From Setophaga petechia (lineage: Eukaryota > Chordata > Aves > Passeriformes > Parulidae), in NCBI GenBank assembly GCA_024362935.1, contig JANCRA010000039.1, forward strand, positions 5,457,040-5,521,039: 64,000 nt of DNA. Reading direction: 5' to 3'. The position numbers and the translations under genes are program-made. Of this stretch, positions 59,701-64,000 are shown in pieces (position 1 is the first letter of the stretch; each line of letters starts with the position of its first letter). The notes under the pieces are model-generated. The model ran no database searches. It was not told where the DNA came from and saw only the letters and a list, made by a program, of their open reading frames with translations.

Positions 59701-62700
59701 TATGGAGGTGTTTTTAACAAAAGAAAAATCCCTGAAGTAACACTAAGATAATTGCTGCTTCAAGATAACTGCAATATCAGAACAGAGTCAGCATCTCTGC
59801 AAGGGTTAAGGTCAAAGGAAGTTGGTTTTCCAGCAGGAATTTTCCTTTCTCGTACCTTCGCTTCATTACTTCGAGTCAGTGTAATGTAAGTGCTGTCTTT
59901 GCCCGGTGGATGCTGGTTCTATTGTGTCTCTTACTGCAACATTAATGAAAAGGCATAATGTGACTGGCTGAAAGAGAGGAGACTTCCTAGGCTTCAGCCA
60001 GCTGGAAGTAACTGAATTTCTAAGGAACAGCAATTTGTTTTGAAAGCTAAAGATGAAAAGATGCCTCCTTGGTCATCATGTGAACAATAAATCCAAGTAT
60101 TTTTCTTAGAATTTTAGGTAGTGGCCTCTTCTCAGTACATGTGTGTCAGCTGCTGTGATGGACTCTTGTGGAGTATTAATCTAAAAGCATTTACATAACT
60201 TGGATTATCATTAATTATATTAGTGTAATTAATGCATTTAATTCTCTAGTTTATTGAAGTTAGTTCATTCTGCCTGTAATGACTTTCCAGACAATGTGTT
60301 CTGATAGGGAATAATCAATACTTTAGTTTGTTTTGCTTCTTTAGGACTAAGTGGCAGAAGGAATTGGTGGTACAGCACTTCTCCTGGGTGAATTAGGATG
60401 TAGGAGTGTGAGGATAAATGGAAGATGAAATTTTGATCCCTGTTCTCTGTTTTGATTGACTTCCAAGATGCTCAATTCCAGGGGTTTCCTGATTTCTTCC
60501 CAGCAGCATGGGAAGGTGATCTTACTGTAACATGGAGGTGTTGGGAGCCCCACCTGGTCTTTATGGAATGGTTGAAGTCCCTTTAAGGGAAGAGTTTTCC
60601 CTTGTCCTGGAAGGATTTCAGTTTGCATGGGAGGGGTGAGGTGGGACAGGTGGTGCTGTGCTGTGCTGGCTGTCAGCAGAGATCCCAGAAGGGAAGGTCA
60701 CAGGTGCTGGAGAAGGACAGGGGATGTGGGTGAGTCAGGAGCTGCAGTGGGAATGGGGACTGTGGGAAGAGCTGTAGGTTTGAACAATCCCTATGTGAGG
60801 ATGACTGTGGAGTACTGGGGAAAGGCTAAGGTGGTGGAAGCCCAACTAGTAAATAGAGTTTCTCCTTTGGAAAGGAATATTCTTCAGGGAAACATGGATG
60901 CAAAAGAGATACCCTTTGTGGTGAATTTTGTGCTGGTTTTGGTGGCTTAGACCTCCCCCTTTCAGCACCCAGTACATGGATCCCATCAAAGCACATCTGA
61001 TGCCTGCAAGGGCTCTTGAAGGATCACCTGAATAAGAAAACTTCATTGTTAAAGAAAACTAAAACAAAACAAGACTTCCCCTTGACTTCCCCTTCCAGCA
61101 ATCCCTATAAGGATTTCCCAGTAAGGAGGAACACTTTGGAGTCCACGATCAGGCTTGGTGGTGTTGGATGTCCAGACAGGAACAGCAGCGTGAGTTGGTC
61201 ACTCTGTTTTTTGTGTTGTTCAGAGCTCTGAGAGGAGTCTGGGCACTGTGGTGCAATCCCCCATCCCAAACAGTGACAGGCTGTTGGGAACTTTTCCTGA
61301 AGATGTAGAGAGGTACCAGAGCAACTTTCACGACTCTTGCAAACAGCATCAGCTCTGTGGGACAAACCATTGGATCTGTCGGATCCATGTTCCACCAAAC
61401 CTCCATGCATTGCTCCACATGCAAAAAAAATCTGACAGGACAAATCCAGCCATGGCAAGGATTGTTTATTAGCTGGCACTTCAGCTGTGAATGAAATGGG
61501 GCAAAAGAAAACCGAGTCCAACCCTCTTTTTTTGTGCTTGGAATAAAGAAGGGATTCTCTCTGTGACAGCCATAAGTAGCAGAGACTGACATGAAGAAAC
61601 CCTTGGTCACAGAAGGATGACCAAGCTGAGGCTTTTCTCAGACCACTGGTATCTCTCCTTGCCTAACCCTTGCATTTCCTGGAGTCTTGTTCAGACTTCA
61701 GAATGCACAATGCATTGTGCATTCCTTGCTGGTGAAATTTCAACAACAGGTGGAATTGTTTGATGTCTGAGTCTTCCAGACAGCTGCTGAGAATTGTTCT
61801 GGTCAAGTGTCATCATCCTGTGATGGACTGTAAGCCCAGTTTCTGTAACCCTCTTCATAAAATATCCATCTTGTAATGGATGAATAATCAGAAAAGCAGC
61901 TTTTATTTAAGGTCCACTCTGCAGCCTGGTCTGTGAGAGATCAGTGGGGCCCCTTGGAAACACTTAAGGTTTAGAATTCTAAAGCTCAGTGTGAAAACTG
62001 GCTGTGTCATAGGGAACGGGTTTTTCTTCATCCCGACTTTAAAATGTGGCTCTGTGTGTGTCTCAGGGGTACAAATTAAAGAGTAAAATCCTGTGGCTTT
62101 GAATAAGAAGCATTTAGATGACAAAATACTTGTGCAAGTTCCTGAGAGAGCAGATGTTTACCTGTGAGAGCAGATGTTTACCTGTGTGCAGGTATCATTT
62201 GACTTCCTAATGCCCAAGCCTAAGGGATAATAGAATTAAAACAACTGTGTCATGTTACTTAAAATTTCCCTTTAATCTATCTCTAAAAAAATGTGATGCA
62301 ACAGAGAATTCCCTGGGGATCTAAATAGTGGTTGGAGCTTAAAAAAAAACAAGGCAGGATTTTTCAAAATGGATCCCAGATTAGAAAAAATAATACATTG
62401 GTCCTGTTTGTGTACATTTAACAGTTCTTATCTTTCATGATCTGTGTTACTATTAAGGCTGGTGTTTAATTCAGATGCTGGACGACTCGTGTTTAGCATA
62501 GAGAGATGTAACACAATCCTTGTGTTCTCCAGACCAAAAAAACCCCTTTTCTTTAGAAAGTGTTTTGGGGGTATTAAGGGCTGTTATTAGTGGAAACTGG
62601 GGGAGGTAGCTGGAAAAGATGGATTTATTTTCCCCTTTCTTCCTCCTTTATGCAGGTGCTCATTGAAATAATATTGGTGATGCATAGGTTTTGGAGTAAA

Positions 62701-63290
62701 AGGTGATCAGGGAGGCATCTGTGTCTGTGGAAGTTTCAGGGAGCCCCCAGTCCCCAAGTCAAAGGTGGATGTGACAGATGGGTCAGCAACCAACCTGTGG
62801 CGGTTTAAAGTCTGTCCTGTGAGTTTTGTGCTGGGGCTGGAGTGAGATGCACGACCCAAAATGTGCAGCCTTGTGAGCAGCACTGCTGGGCCTTGTACTC
62901 CAGCTGCACTAGCCATGCTGGAACTCAATTTTCATGCAATAATCCAAAATAATAAATTGCAGGTTATTTTATTCCGCCATGATTTTTGAGGTGTTGGCGT
63001 TCCCCACCAGGCCTGTGGCCCTGCAGGCCCGGGGGTGTGTCCCAGCCCTTGTCAGATCCGATATCTAAAGCCAGCACAGCCTTGTGCCAACCCGTCCCAC
63101 ACCACCATGACCTCGGTGCGGTTCATCCTTGGAGCTGCTCCATGACAGCTCTGAGGCACCTGCGGGGCTTGTGCGGGCTGGGCACGGCAAAGTGTGTCAG
63201 GGAGCCGGGCCTTGCGCGGCCAGGGGGGTGCCAGGGGTGGGTTTGGTGGCGCGACTGCCGCTTCAGTGGCGTGTCCTGGGCGGTGTCTGT
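56740..63290. other. SUMO2-JPT1 intergenic DNA, no gene recognised
   Basis: This 6.5-kb stretch is AT-rich with only short, unconvincing open frames. Apart from a 20-bp duplication near 62150 and short A/T runs I saw no repeat family, RNA gene or exon. Distal regulatory elements or a non-coding first exon of a neighbouring transcript cannot be excluded. Confidence 0.5.
62141..62180 (+). repeat. 20-bp tandem duplication
   Basis: CCTGNGAGAGCAGATGTTTA occurs twice in direct succession (one mismatch) and is followed by the start of a third unit. Confidence 0.9.
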
Positions 63291-63463
63291 GGGGACAGGA
63301 GCCATGCGGAGGTCGCGGAAGCAGCGACGGGACAGTCGCACCTCCCGGATCTCCCACACCGCCCGTCACAGCACAGCCCAGCCCAGCCCAACCCGGCCCC
63401 TCCCGAGTCCCGTCACAGGGGCAGCGCCGCGGGGACTTTTGTCTGGCCTCAGGTGCGGCTGAG

Positions 63464-63725
63464 CCAATCACAGCTCGCCGGCGAAGAACGACGGCTCTTT
63501 CGCCAATCACCAACAGCAGGTGCCACCGCCCACAGCCAATCACCGCAGAGCAGACGTAGTGCTTCACCAATGGGCTTTTAGCGGTGAGGCAAGGCGCCTC
63601 GGAATAGACGGAGAGGCGGGGCAAGTTGGAGAATGGCAGGGCGTTGTCCAATAAGAGCTCGCGACTGCGTTTGAACTGCCCAATGAGAAGGCCTAAGGTG
63701 GGTAAGGCTTGCGGTGTGTATAAAA
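63464..63725 (+). promoter_or_regulatory. JPT1: JPT1 promoter: six CCAAT boxes, CHR-like element, TATA box
   Basis: Six CCAAT boxes, all on the plus strand, start at 63464, 63503, 63536, 63567, 63648 and 63680 (steps of 39, 33, 31, 81 and 32). A CHR-like TTTGAA is at 63670-63675 and a TATAAAA at 63719-63725, predicting transcription from about 63750. No ATG lies between there and the JPT1 start codon. The array lies in a CpG-rich region. Confidence 0.8.
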
Positions 63726-63848
63726 GTTGGGGCGGTGCGGGCGGCGGCCGCAGTTGTCACCGGTAGCTGCAGGGATAGTGGGAAGGAGCGGTTTTGTCCC
63801 CGGGACCGTCGCTGTACAGAGCCCTTCCCTGGCTGCCACCCCTCCGCC

Positions 63849-63904
63849 ATGACCACCACGGCCACGTTCTCCGGCATGGACCCCAATGGCAGGAACAGCT
63901 CCAG
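63849..63904 (+). CDS. JPT1: Jupiter microtubule-associated homolog 1 (HN1), first coding exon, partial
   Basis: The exon encodes MTTTATFSGMDPNGRNSSR up to a GT donor at 63905, with the last Arg codon split by the intron. This closely matches the human JPT1/HN1 N-terminus, whose first coding exon I believe ends at the same Arg. The gene is truncated by the window edge, and the remaining exons (about 130 residues in the family) lie downstream. The family consists of small, largely disordered proteins linked to microtubules. Position next to SUMO2 matches human synteny. The paralogue JPT2 has a different start, so JPT1 is the better call. Confidence 0.88.
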
Positions 63905-64000
63905 GTCTGCGGGGGCCTCGAGGGCCGCTGGGACCCAGATGGCGGGTGGGCTGGGGGTCCCGGGGAAGGCATGTCCGAAGCGGTTCCGGAGGGGTGCTAG

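Noticed and set aside
61248..61472. A plus-strand frame beginning MVQSPIPNSDRLLG in the SUMO2-JPT1 interval
   Set aside because: 74 codons, no family resemblance, no splice partners, and ends in unremarkable AT-rich sequence.

Overview
The window is nuclear DNA from a vertebrate, almost certainly a bird. The protein-coding genes are multi-exon, with GT-AG introns, CpG-island promoters and AATAAA poly(A) signals. The interspersed repeats are CR1 LINE fragments, the dominant avian/reptilian LINE. One retroviral LTR resembles songbird ERVL-type LTRs, so a passerine is likely. Nothing bacterial, viral-genomic or plasmid-like is present.

The gene order is MIF4GD(+), MRPS7(-), GGA3(+), NUP85(-), SUMO2(+), JPT1/HN1(+, first exon only). 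This is the conserved block of human 17q25.1 read in the opposite direction. Exons were placed by reading splice sites and comparing conceptual translations with the families as remembered; no alignment was run. All five complete genes give uninterrupted, full-length proteins: MIF4GD 222 aa, MRPS7 233 aa, GGA3 753 aa, NUP85 651 aa and SUMO2 95 aa.

Layout: 1-3.7 kb has no recognisable gene. 3.77-5.1 kb is a CpG-rich promoter region for MIF4GD. 6.2-8.8 kb is MIF4GD, tail-to-tail with MRPS7 (9.0-12.8 kb). MRPS7 and GGA3 share a compact GC-box bidirectional promoter of about 125 bp between start codons. GGA3 spans 12.9-32.5 kb with a 5.3-kb first intron and a 2.1-kb 3' UTR, and converges on NUP85 (32.9-43.7 kb). 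About 6 kb separates the head-to-head NUP85 and SUMO2 starts. SUMO2 occupies 49.8-56.7 kb. A 6.6-kb intergenic stretch leads to the JPT1 promoter (63.4-63.8 kb), which has six co-oriented CCAAT boxes and a TATA box.

The genes are neighbours by conserved synteny and not a pathway. Their roles are histone-mRNA translation (MIF4GD), the mitochondrial small ribosomal subunit (MRPS7), trans-Golgi clathrin sorting (GGA3), the nuclear pore Y-complex (NUP85), SUMO conjugation (SUMO2) and a microtubule-associated protein family (JPT1). I found no new multi-gene system. The most interesting non-annotated signals are a near-perfect 30-bp inverted repeat in NUP85 intron 15, twin TISU/YY1-type start sites at the MRPS7/GGA3 promoter, the phased CCAAT array at JPT1, and a stop-free 123-bp NUP85 intron built partly from an 18-bp repeat.
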